Assembly (NCBI GenBank): GCA_965197575.1
Contig: OZ240214.1
Coordinates: 2,542,001-2,606,000 of the forward strand
From: VXOI01 sp965197575
GTDB lineage: Bacteria > Chloroflexota > Dehalococcoidia > Lucifugimonadales > UBA3495
Reading direction: 5' to 3'
Length of the DNA: 64,000 nt
Every line of letters begins with the position of its first letter. The first letter of the stretch is position 1. The notes beneath the pieces are model-generated. The model had not been told where the DNA came from. It searched no databases and saw nothing but the letters and a program-made list of their open reading frames with translations. Positions 7,918 to 16,753 of this stretch are shown in pieces. The position numbers and the translations under genes were made by a program.

Positions 7918-10900
7918 GTGAGTGAAGGGACGATCACAGAGGGCCAGATTCTGACCGGGGTCATGTTCAACGAGCCGATGAGGGTCGTCACCACGAGGCA
8001 AAGCGGCACGGGAACCGTGATCGCCGGGTTGGTGGGCCAGAGCTCCGGGCAATTCCGCGAGGTGACCCTCACCGCCGAGGACATCGCCCAGCTCAACGCC
8101 ATAGACCCCAACGCCTCATACGACGGCGACGGGGAACTCCTCAAACTCGCTCTGCAGGCCTACACCCTGGGCATCGCCCATGAGTTCGACCCCTACTTCG
8201 GCCTCTCCATCTCCCGCGTGGACCCGCTGCCCCACCAGCTTGAGGCCGTCTACGAATACTTCATGAAGCTGCCCAGCGTCCGGTTCCTCCTCGCCGACGA
8301 TGCCGGCGCCGGCAAGACCATCATGGCTGGCCTCCTCATCAGGGAGCTCAAGCTCCGAGGCTTGGTGGAGCGGATGCTCATCGTCTGCCCCGCCAATCTC
8401 ACCTTCCAGTGGCAGCGGGAGATGCTGGAGAAGTTCGACCAGCAGTTCGTCGTGATGAGAGGCTCCGACATACACAACCAGTTCGGAATGAACCAATGGC
8501 TGGAGCGGCCGCAGGTCATCACCTCCCTGGACCTGGCCAAGCGGCAGGACATCCTGCCCGGACTTGAGCAGGTCCACTGGGACCTGGTGATCATCGACGA
8601 GGCCCACCGCATGTCCGCCAGCGACGAGAGCCACAAGAGCCTCCGCTACCGCCTGGGGGAAAAGCTCCGGGACAGCACCGACAACATCCTGCTCATGACG
8701 GCGACGCCCCACAAGGGCGACCCCCAGAACTTCACCCTCTTCCTACAACTGCTGGACCAGGACGTCTACGCCGACGTCACCTCCATCCGCAGGGCGATGG
8801 AACAGAACCACGCGCCCTTCTACCTGCGCCGGGTAAAAGAGGCCATGGTCCACTTCCCCGAACTCCAGGACGACGGGAGCTGGGCGGCGAGGCCGGTGTT
8901 CACCGAGAGAATTCCCCGCACCGCCGACTTCACCATCGAGGGGGACGAGCTCGACCTCTACAACGAAGTCACCGACTTCGTGAAAAGACAGAGCATGCGG
9001 GCCTACCAGTTGGGCGACGACCGGCGGGCCCGGGCCGTCGGGTTCCTGATGGCCCTCTACCAGCGGCGCCTCGCCTCCAGCACCCACGCCATGGTCCGCT
9101 CCCTGGAAAACCGGGTGCGCCGGTTGGATACCGGACTCCAGCAGGCCCAGGACCTGGCCAGCCAGGCTCCTCCCGATCTCCCCGACCTGGAGGACATGGA
9201 GGAGATGGACGACGCCGACCGGGAGCGCCTGGAGCGGCTGCTGGACGCGGTGACGCTGGCCGGGAATGCCGACGAAGTCCGGCGGGAAATAGAAGAGCTT
9301 GAACATCTGGCCGAGAGGGCCCGGGCAGTCGAGGATGCCTCCAACGAGGCGAAGCTCAACAAGCTCCACACCATCCTCCACGAGGAGGGGTTCTTCGACA
9401 ATCCCGAACAACGCCTGCTGATCTTCACCGAGTTCAGGGACACCCTGAACCACATCCTGGACCGCCTGAAGTCCTGGGGATTCAGCACTGGACAGATCCA
9501 CGGCGGAATGCAAGCGGGGACCCGGGACCAGCCGGGGACCAGGCTCTTCATGGAGCAGCAGTTCCGTGAGGGGAACATCCAGGTCCTGGTGGCCACCGAG
9601 GCGGCCGGCGAGGGCATCAACCTCCAGTGCTGCAACATCCTCTTCAACTACGACATCCCCTGGAACCCCAACCGCTTGGAACAGCGGATGGGGCGCATCC
9701 ACCGGTATGGCCAGCAACTTGACTGCCTGATCTTCAACTTCGTCGCCACCAACACCATCGAGGGGCGGGTGCTCCAGAGGCTCCTGGACAAGCTCAAGGA
9801 GATCCGCGATGCCCTGGACGACGACGCGGTCTTCAACGTGGTGGGAGAGGTCCTGCCCGCCGCCCAGGTGGAGCGGGTGCTCCGGGACTACTACGCCGGA
9901 AGGCTGGGCCAGGAAGACCTGGAAGACCGGCTCCTCCGGGACGTGGACGAGGAGAGCTTCAGGTCCATCTGCCAGACCGCCCTGGAGGGACTGGCATCCC
10001 GCAAGCTCAACCTGGACCTGCTGGTGGAGCGGCGGGCCAAGGCCCAGGAGCACCGGATAGTGCCCGAAACCATCGCCCGCTTCCTGCAGGACAGCGCGAA
10101 GAAAGCGAACCTGGCCATGAGACCCATCCGGGGGCAGCTCCACGCCTTCGAACCGGGTCCCACTCCCTCGCGTATCAAGGGTTATGAAAGAGCCTCCGAC
10201 TGGAACCTGCCGGAGGTCGCGTCCAGGTACCCCAGGATCTCCACCGACCGGACCACGGCGGATGAGCGGAACCTGGAGTGGGTGACCCCCGGACATCCCC
10301 TCTTTGAGGCGCTGCGGCGCCACAGCTTTGACGAGGGCAGGGAGACCCTCGCCCAGGGTGCATGCTTCCACTCCCTAGAGCACGAGGAACCGTCCCGGCT
10401 CGACTTCTACCGGGCCCGGGTCGTGGACGGGCTCCAGCAGACCATCCACGAGAAGCTGTTCGCCATCGAGATGATGGACGGACAGGACCCCAGGCTCAGA
10501 GAACCCCAGGTGCTCGGCAACCTGACTCCCGCCGGGGTACCGGAGACCCTACCTGGAGTGGCATCCATCCCGGAGCAGGATGGATGGCTCCACCAGAACG
10601 CCCTATCCCCGTTCATCGAGGAGATCAGGAAGGATCGCACCGAAGAGCTCCAGCGGATTGCCGAGCACGTGGAACTGTCCCTCACCGAGGTCCTCAGGCG
10701 GACGGACCTGGAGGTGGGCAGAGCGATGGAAGACATGGGAAACCAGGTCCAAGGAGCCGAAGGACGCCTGGTCCAGGCCCAGAACCGGCACGGAGTAGCC
10801 CTGGAAAGGCGCGAACGGCGCCGCCGAGAGCTCGAGCAGCAACAGGCCCTGACCCTCCAGGGGGTGGAACGGCTGGCCACGGTGCTTGTGACCCCCCACC

Positions 10901-11337
10901 CCGACCGGGACGACCCGGAGGTCAGGAACCTCAAGTCCAGCAGGGAAACCGAGTTAACCGCCATGCGGGTGGTCATGGAACACGAGAGGGCCCAGGGCCG
11001 CCAGGTGGAGGACGTCTCCGCGAAGGACCTGGGATACGACGTGACCAGCCTTGACCTGAAGACGGGGGACCTGAAGCTCATCGAGGTGAAGGGGCTGGCC
11101 GCGGAGACGGGGACCATCCTGCTGAGCCCCAACGAGCACCGGGTGGCCGAGGACCGCCCGGACTGCTTCTGGCTCTACATCGTGACCAACTGCGGAGCGG
11201 AGCCGGTGCTCCAGGAACCCATCCTGAACCCGGCCAGATTCGAGTGGCACAAGGTCAGCAAGGTCCAGCACTACTGGCTCCAGGTGGATGCCATGACGAA
11301 GCCGATAGGAAATAGGAGCCAAACGGATTCAGGGTAG
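7918..11337 (+). CDS. SNF2-type helicase with C-terminal DUF3883
   Basis: This large (1139-residue) SF2 helicase has Walker A DDAGAGKT at 127-134 and DEAH box IIDEAH at 225-230. A helicase C-terminal domain follows at about 490-650 (LLIFTEFRDTL, VLVATEAAGEGINLQ, RLEQRMGRIHRYGQ). A long charged region precedes a terminal DUF3883 domain (about 1010-1110: DLGYDVTSLDLKTGDLKLIEVKG). The DUF3883 D..E-V-K arrangement is nuclease-like. The start is GTG 7918 with AGGA upstream. It heads a collinear series of methylase, ATPase and effector-type genes. DISARM DrmD is the nearest named analogue, but DUF1998 partners are absent. By inference it is the DNA-translocating component of an anti-phage system. 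Confidence 0.85.
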   Translation: MSEGTITEGQILTGVMFNEPMRVVTTRQSGTGTVIAGLVGQSSGQFREVTLTAEDIAQLNAIDPNASYDGDGELLKLALQAYTLGIAHEFDPYFGLSISRVDPLPHQLEAVYEYFMKLPSVRFLLADDAGAGKTIMAGLLIRELKLRGLVERMLIVCPANLTFQWQREMLEKFDQQFVVMRGSDIHNQFGMNQWLERPQVITSLDLAKRQDILPGLEQVHWDLVIIDEAHRMSASDESHKSLRYRLGEKLRDSTDNILLMTATPHKGDPQNFTLFLQLLDQDVYADVTSIRRAMEQNHAPFYLRRVKEAMVHFPELQDDGSWAARPVFTERIPRTADFTIEGDELDLYNEVTDFVKRQSMRAYQLGDDRRARAVGFLMALYQRRLASSTHAMVRSLENRVRRLDTGLQQAQDLASQAPPDLPDLEDMEEMDDADRERLERLLDAVTLAGNADEVRREIEELEHLAERARAVEDASNEAKLNKLHTILHEEGFFDNPEQRLLIFTEFRDTLNHILDRLKSWGFSTGQIHGGMQAGTRDQPGTRLFMEQQFREGNIQVLVATEAAGEGINLQCCNILFNYDIPWNPNRLEQRMGRIHRYGQQLDCLIFNFVATNTIEGRVLQRLLDKLKEIRDALDDDAVFNVVGEVLPAAQVERVLRDYYAGRLGQEDLEDRLLRDVDEESFRSICQTALEGLASRKLNLDLLVERRAKAQEHRIVPETIARFLQDSAKKANLAMRPIRGQLHAFEPGPTPSRIKGYERASDWNLPEVASRYPRISTDRTTADERNLEWVTPGHPLFEALRRHSFDEGRETLAQGACFHSLEHEEPSRLDFYRARVVDGLQQTIHEKLFAIEMMDGQDPRLREPQVLGNLTPAGVPETLPGVASIPEQDGWLHQNALSPFIEEIRKDRTEELQRIAEHVELSLTEVLRRTDLEVGRAMEDMGNQVQGAEGRLVQAQNRHGVALERRERRRRELEQQQALTLQGVERLATVLVTPHPDRDDPEVRNLKSSRETELTAMRVVMEHERAQGRQVEDVSAKDLGYDVTSLDLKTGDLKLIEVKGLAAETGTILLSPNEHRVAEDRPDCFWLYIVTNCGAEPVLQEPILNPARFEWHKVSKVQHYWLQVDAMTKPIGNRSQTDSG

Positions 11338-11356
11338 CGATGCCCAAGAGATTCAG

Positions 11357-12865
11357 ATGTCAACAACCACTGGAGATAGTCCTTTGAAGACTGAAGAGCC
11401 TCGGTATGTGTGCCATGCCTGCATAGACGACAAGGTTCTAGCGAAACAGGTGGAGAAAGAAGGTACCCAAGCGGAGTGCACCTATTGCCGTGCGACGAAG
11501 ACTGCATTTACCCTAGCGGATCTGTCCTACTGCATCCATCAGGTGGTGAAAGAGCATTTCATACCAGCCCCGGAGAACGACGACCCGGAACAATCTAGGC
11601 AAGGCTTGAAGGACATTGAAACCGTTATAGAAGCGGTCGCTCATCTTGAACAGGGTATAGCAGCGGACGTGAGGGAATATTTGTTCAACGGGCTGGCTTG
11701 TACGGTAAACGTCGCAGGAGGAGAGGAAAACCCTTACAGCCATGGGATGTTGTATGAAGAACGTGAGGCTGACACCTCAGACCTCCGCTCAGACTGGTGG
11801 ATCCTCAATGAAGCAATCCGTTCCCGTGCCAGGTTCTTCGGGGCCACCACTGTGGACATATTAGACAAGATTTTCGAGAACCTAGATTCCCTCAGAACCA
11901 TCGGGGGCAAATCAGTGATTCGTGAAATAAAGCCGGGCGAGACGTATAGCACTTTCTGGCGAGCTCGGACAGCACATTCGGCGTGGGAAATTAAGTCCAT
12001 AATCGAGTCCTTGAGTAGTCAGCTCGGTCCTCCCCCTTCGGACAAGGCTACGGCTGGCAGAATGAACGCTGAGGGGATTCCAGTCTTCTACGGTGCCTTA
12101 GAAGAGGAAACATGCGTTTCAGAAGTTCGTGCCCCTGTGGGGAGCTACCTGGTCCTTGTGAAGTTCGACCTGTTGAACCCGATCCGCGTCCTCGATCTTA
12201 CAGAACTGTCGAACCCGTATTCCGACTTCAGTCACTTTGATCCCAATTACATTGAAAGACGAAGCCGAGCGAGTTTCCTAGAACAATTAGCTGGAGAAAT
12301 GAGCAGGCCCGTCATGCCACATCAGGAGGCTCAAGAATATATCCCAACCCAGATTGTGTCCGAGTATTTGGCCAACCAGTTCAAACCGTGCCTTCATGGA
12401 ATTATCTTCAATTCAGCCCAGACCGGAAGGAGCGGACACAACGTAGTACTGTTTAACGGCACCTGTAGTGTTGAGGCTTATGAACCCCCTCCCGGTACCA
12501 GTATCGGTTTTCGAGTCAGGATGCCCCTCCAGCCGAGAATTCCACCACCAGGAACCGAATCGAGTCAAGGTTTGGTCATACAAACTGAGCCACAGAGAGC
12601 AGTTTGGGAAACCGAACGGAGTGTGGAAGACCATACGACCAGTGACCCAGAAACCCAAGCCAGTCACGGGGACAGCATACTTAGGCTCGACCAGCAAAGT
12701 CTGAAGGTTGTCGAAATTTCTGGGGTCAAGTATGAACTTAACCCCCTTACCTTAAACCGTGATTACAACGTGTCGGTGGGCGCCGCCAGATTTCATTTTC
12801 ATGTGCCGACTCCCGAGGTGACCGTTTCTGCCAAGAATCAGGATCCGAGTCAGGAAACAGGATAA
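11357..12865 (+). CDS. HEPN/RES-domain protein, putative NAD+-degrading effector
   Basis: The 502-residue protein has an N-terminal zinc-type pair (Cys 19/22 and Cys 41/44) and a helical HEPN/RES-type N-terminal domain. A RES domain follows at about 195-370, with its hallmark residues Arg 202 (FWRARTA), Glu 256 (CVSEVRAP) and Ser 353 (GIIFNSAQ). RES domains of the Xre-RES toxin family degrade NAD+, so this protein may be the growth-arrest or abortive arm of the cluster. It starts 19 bases after the helicase, and the next gene follows 63 bases later, so it is probably cotranscribed. Its sequence is visibly more AT-rich than the helicase and DUF499 genes, suggesting separate acquisition. No cognate Xre antitoxin is adjacent. 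Confidence 0.75.
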   Translation: MSTTTGDSPLKTEEPRYVCHACIDDKVLAKQVEKEGTQAECTYCRATKTAFTLADLSYCIHQVVKEHFIPAPENDDPEQSRQGLKDIETVIEAVAHLEQGIAADVREYLFNGLACTVNVAGGEENPYSHGMLYEEREADTSDLRSDWWILNEAIRSRARFFGATTVDILDKIFENLDSLRTIGGKSVIREIKPGETYSTFWRARTAHSAWEIKSIIESLSSQLGPPPSDKATAGRMNAEGIPVFYGALEEETCVSEVRAPVGSYLVLVKFDLLNPIRVLDLTELSNPYSDFSHFDPNYIERRSRASFLEQLAGEMSRPVMPHQEAQEYIPTQIVSEYLANQFKPCLHGIIFNSAQTGRSGHNVVLFNGTCSVEAYEPPPGTSIGFRVRMPLQPRIPPPGTESSQGLVIQTEPQRAVWETERSVEDHTTSDPETQASHGDSILRLDQQSLKVVEISGVKYELNPLTLNRDYNVSVGAARFHFHVPTPEVTVSAKNQDPSQETG

Positions 12866-12928
12866 GAGCCGGAGCCCTAGCTGGAGAATCCAGAACGCTA
12901 ACGGACCGCGATCAGAAAGAGTTATTCC

Positions 12929-15907
12929 ATGATCCCCAAAGAATGCAAGCGCCTCGCCGAGGTCGACTTCCCCATCGCCGACGTATCCCGCCACGCCGCC
13001 CGGGAAAAGTCCATTCGGCACGGGCACCCCTCCACCCTGCACCTCTGGTGGGCGAGGAGGCCACTGGCATCATCCCGGGCTGTGCTGATGGCCCTGCTGC
13101 TGCCCGACCCCTGCGACCCCCACTGCCCCGATGAGTTCAAGGCCAAAGCCAAGGAGATCCTCCTGGCGATGCGCGGGAGAGCATCGGGGTGGGACTCCAC
13201 AGTGAAAACCGACGAAGGGCTCCGGCAGGTCCTGCTCAAATTCATCGCGGACTTCGCCAACTGGGACAACTGCGCCAAGTCGGAGTACTTGGAAGCTGGA
13301 CGAGGATTGGTCAAAGCCGCGCATCCAGGGGAGACTCCCCTGGTCGTGGACCCCTTCGCCGGCGGCGGCTCCATCCCCCTGGAGGCCCTGCGGCTGGGAT
13401 GCGATACCTTCGCCAGCGACCTGAACCCCGTCGCCTGCCTGATCCTCAAGGTGATGCTGGAAGACATCCCCCGGCACGGCCCCGGGTTGGCTGAAGAACT
13501 CCGGAAAGCAGGGGCGGAAATCAAGGCCCAAGCCGAGAAGGAACTGGCCGACCTCTATCCCAAGGATACTGACGGAGCAACGCCTATCGCCTACCTCTGG
13601 GCCCGGACCGTGCGATGCGAGTCCCCCAACTGCGGGGCAGAGATCCCCCTGATACGATCCATGTGGCTGCTCCGGAAGCCCAAAAATAAGTTAGCACTGC
13701 GTCCCAACGCAGTTAGGGATACAGGTATTGCCCCTCGAGTGGAGTTCGAGATTTTTCAGCCCCGAGCCGATACGGAAGTCCCGACCGGCACTGTCACCCG
13801 CGCCCGGGCCACCTGCATCTGCTGCGGGACAGTACTCCCACCAGAGCGAGTACGCCTCCAATTGGCTGTCCAACACGGTGGGTCTGACACCGTATTCGAC
13901 GACCAGGGCAATCGAGTCGGTGGCGCACGCATTACGGCAGTGGTCATACTAAAGGACGGCCAACAGCCCCGCCAATTCCGACTACCAACTAGAAATGACT
14001 ACTCGGCGGTCCGATTGGCCCAAGAACGAATGGACAACAATGTACACATCTGGGAGGAACAAGGTAGGAACGGACCTTGCCCATGGCCAAATGAATCGTT
14101 ACCGCTAATGAGTGGGACGTTCAACGTTCCACTATATGGAATGAACTTATGGGGAGACCTGTTCACAGCCAGACAGAAGAATGCCTTGATAGAACTAGGG
14201 CGGTTAACGTCCAACACACATCATACTTCATCGGAAGCCACCAAATTACTCTTGTCGCTCGCCATCTCACGCTTCACTGATGATTTTTCTTCGCTTAGCC
14301 GCTGGATGGACCGGGGGACGCCTGCCGCCACATTCACCCGACAGGCTCTTCCCATGATATGGGATTTCTGTGAAATTGCGCCGTTGGACGACGCATCATG
14401 GTCATACTCAGGATCAGTAGAATGGGTCGCGCGCTCTATCCAATCAATACCGCCGACGAAACCAGGACAACTTCACCAAGCTGACGCAGCCGCCCATCCC
14501 CTTCCCAACCAAACGGCTGGGGTATGGTTCACTGACCCACCGTACTACTTCGCAGTACCATACGCCGACCTGTCGGACTTCTTTTTCGTTTGGCTCAGGC
14601 GATGGCTGCCTAACCATCCACTGCTCCGTGACACACTCGATCCAGAGAATCCCCTGACACCTAAAGAGCGCGAGCTATGCGAGATGGCACACTGGGATCC
14701 CATCCGCTACCCTAACAAGGACCAGCGCTTTTTTGAGGACGGCATGGCACAAGCCTTCACCGAAGGCCGCCGTATCCTGAACGATGACGGGGTTGGATCA
14801 GTAGTCTTTGCGCACAAGACCACGGAAGGATGGGAAGCTCTGCTCTCGGGTTTGATTCGTGGTGGCTGGACAATAACGGCTTCATGGCCCATCGCGACGG
14901 AGCGGAGCGCACGCCCTCGAGCTCACGACTCAGCCGCTCTCGCGACCAGCATCCATCTAGTCTGTCGTCCTCGCCCCGAGGAAGCACCCATCGGAGAGTG
15001 GGCCGATATCCTCCGAGAGCTACCGAACCGTGTCGGGGACTGGATGCAACGGCTAGAGCGAGAAGGGGTCCGGGGGGCGGACCTCGTCTTCGCCTGCATT
15101 GGGCCAGCACTGGAAATCTACAGCCGGTACCGCCGGGTCGAAACACCGGATGGCCACGAGGTCACCCTGCCGGAATACCTAGAAAGGGTCTGGGAAGTCG
15201 TAGGACGGGAAGCACTGAAGCAGGTGCTGGGCACTGCCGAAGCCCAGGCCCGGAACGGCGCAGCCGGCGCCCTGGAGGAGGATGCCAGGCTGACCGCCCT
15301 ATTCCTCTGGACGATGCAAAGCACCAATAACACCACTCCCAACGGCGCTGCGAGTGAAGTCGAGGAAACGGATGAAGAGGACGAAACTCCCCGCCGTCAG
15401 GCCGTCAGCTTCAGCCTTCCCTACGACGTGGCCCGGCGCTTTGCCCAGCCTTTGGGCATCCACCTGGAAGACTGGGAGAAGCGAATCATCCAAACCCAGA
15501 AGGGCGTGATACAACTCCGGCCGGTCACCGAGCGGGGCAGGGAACTCTTTGGCGAGTCAGGAGCAGAGGCACTGGCAGACGAGATTGAATCCGCCGCCAA
15601 CGCATCCTCCCAGATGAGCCTCTTCCCTGACGAGGCCCCCACAGTGCGTGGAAGATCCCGCAGGGCAGCGGCAACGGCAACGCAGGAAACCGACACTCCG
15701 AGGCAGGCGACCACCCTGGACCGGGTCCACGCCGCCATGCTGCTCCAGGCATCAGGCCGCACGGAGGCGCTCCGGAACCTCCTGCGATCCGAACAGGACC
15801 GAGGGCCAGACTTCCTCCGGCTGTCCAACGCCCTGTCAGCCCTCTACCCCCGTGGCAGCGAGGAAAAGAGGTTGCTGGACGGAATGCTCCTTGCTACGCC
15901 ACGTTAG
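12929..15907 (+). CDS. DUF1156-domain adenine-type DNA methylase with Zn ribbons
   Basis: The 992-residue protein begins with the DUF1156 signature (EVDFPIADVSRHAAREKSIR, HPSTLHLWWARRPLASSR). Motif I follows (DPFAGGGS at 141-148), then two Cys clusters (near residues 230 and 293: CESPNCG, CICCG), and the catalytic DPPY at 536-539. This is the COG1743-type predicted N6-adenine methylase. C-terminal segments (SLPYDVARRFAQPLG; LDRVHAAMLLQASGR) match what I know of proteins paired with DUF499 ATPases. The central third (about 13680-15080) is noticeably more AT-rich than both ends, as if the target-recognition part had been exchanged. The expected role is self-marking of host DNA. Confidence 0.85.
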   Translation: MIPKECKRLAEVDFPIADVSRHAAREKSIRHGHPSTLHLWWARRPLASSRAVLMALLLPDPCDPHCPDEFKAKAKEILLAMRGRASGWDSTVKTDEGLRQVLLKFIADFANWDNCAKSEYLEAGRGLVKAAHPGETPLVVDPFAGGGSIPLEALRLGCDTFASDLNPVACLILKVMLEDIPRHGPGLAEELRKAGAEIKAQAEKELADLYPKDTDGATPIAYLWARTVRCESPNCGAEIPLIRSMWLLRKPKNKLALRPNAVRDTGIAPRVEFEIFQPRADTEVPTGTVTRARATCICCGTVLPPERVRLQLAVQHGGSDTVFDDQGNRVGGARITAVVILKDGQQPRQFRLPTRNDYSAVRLAQERMDNNVHIWEEQGRNGPCPWPNESLPLMSGTFNVPLYGMNLWGDLFTARQKNALIELGRLTSNTHHTSSEATKLLLSLAISRFTDDFSSLSRWMDRGTPAATFTRQALPMIWDFCEIAPLDDASWSYSGSVEWVARSIQSIPPTKPGQLHQADAAAHPLPNQTAGVWFTDPPYYFAVPYADLSDFFFVWLRRWLPNHPLLRDTLDPENPLTPKERELCEMAHWDPIRYPNKDQRFFEDGMAQAFTEGRRILNDDGVGSVVFAHKTTEGWEALLSGLIRGGWTITASWPIATERSARPRAHDSAALATSIHLVCRPRPEEAPIGEWADILRELPNRVGDWMQRLEREGVRGADLVFACIGPALEIYSRYRRVETPDGHEVTLPEYLERVWEVVGREALKQVLGTAEAQARNGAAGALEEDARLTALFLWTMQSTNNTTPNGAASEVEETDEEDETPRRQAVSFSLPYDVARRFAQPLGIHLEDWEKRIIQTQKGVIQLRPVTERGRELFGESGAEALADEIESAANASSQMSLFPDEAPTVRGRSRRAAATATQETDTPRQATTLDRVHAAMLLQASGRTEALRNLLRSEQDRGPDFLRLSNALSALYPRGSEEKRLLDGMLLATPR

Positions 15908-15933
15908 CACATGCTCAAGAACAGGTTGAGATT

Positions 15934-16735
15934 ATGCGGAAAGGCTCGAGATTCAGCGACCTGACCCTGATAGAAGCCGTCAACCTCTACAGAAATCTGA
16001 CGCAGGCCAAACTTGACCAGCAACTGCTGTATTTCTCCTTGGATTCCGAGATTCCGCTCGGAAGTGGAATAAGCAAGGAGAACAAAGCGAATATGTTGGT
16101 TCAATTTGCCAAAGAAAACCCGTTCCATCAGACAACATCGGGGAAGAATCTGCACGAAGAGATCATAGAACGAACCGCAGAAATGCCAAACCAATTTGAT
16201 AGGTCAGCCCTGGCACGAGCTCTAGCGAGGGACGGGTATACACTCCTGAAAAATGGAGCACTGATGGCGAGCCTACCGACGGTGGCAGACCTGCCTGCAG
16301 CAAATGACGAACTGACCTCGCTGTTAGATGAACTGAACTTTTCAGTGGCAAAGGTACACTTAACCCAAGCGATAGATAACCACGCGGGGGGGGGGGGAAT
16401 GGGAGGCCGCAAACTCTCAACTGAGAACTTTCCTCGAGGAAGTGTTCAATGAGATTCATCGGCGTCTGGAGCCAGAAAAGGCCAACGCCAAGCTAACAAG
16501 CGATAATCGGAGAGATGGACTGTCGAAGATCCAACCTTCGTTCTTGCTCGAACCACTCGGCGAGTGGTCGGGAGACGGAAAGAACTTCGTGAACGGAGTC
16601 TTCAAACGTCTCCACTCTAAAGGGTCTCATCCCGGACTTTCCGATGATGAGGATTGCACGTTTCGGTTGCACCTAGTGCTAATCACAGGACGACATTTCC
16701 TCCGAAGAGCGAAGAGCTACATTAAGCCATTCTAG
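15934..16735 (+). pseudogene. Conserved hypothetical defence-cluster gene, split at a G12 tract (possibly phase-variable)
   Basis: The first frame runs from ATG 15934 to a TGA at 16450-16452 and becomes nonsense after the poly-G run. A second frame carries on without a break in sense (EWEAANSQLRTFLEEVFNEI to FRLHLVLITGRHFLRR) and ends at 16735. Removing a single G (11 instead of 12) joins them into one 266-residue protein with AIDNHAGGGEWEAANSQL across the tract. The protein is otherwise well preserved, so the break is either a phase-OFF state or a homopolymer miscall. The C-terminal region resembles a family found with other abortive-infection-type genes; I cannot name a function. It is spaced 26 and 18 bases from its operon neighbours. 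Confidence 0.7.
16386..16397. repeat. G12 homopolymer tract
   Basis: Twelve consecutive G bases lie inside the coding region of the split gene. Eleven G (or 8, or 14) would restore the frame; twelve shifts it. Tracts of this length are classic slipped-strand contingency sites, and also classic sequencing-error sites. Confidence 0.9.
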
Positions 16736-16753
16736 GCCGGAGGCCAAACTGCC

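Noticed and set aside
8743..10371. 542-codon open frame antisense to the helicase gene
   Set aside because: It is a mirror of a GC-rich coding region; the helicase on the other strand has clear motifs throughout.
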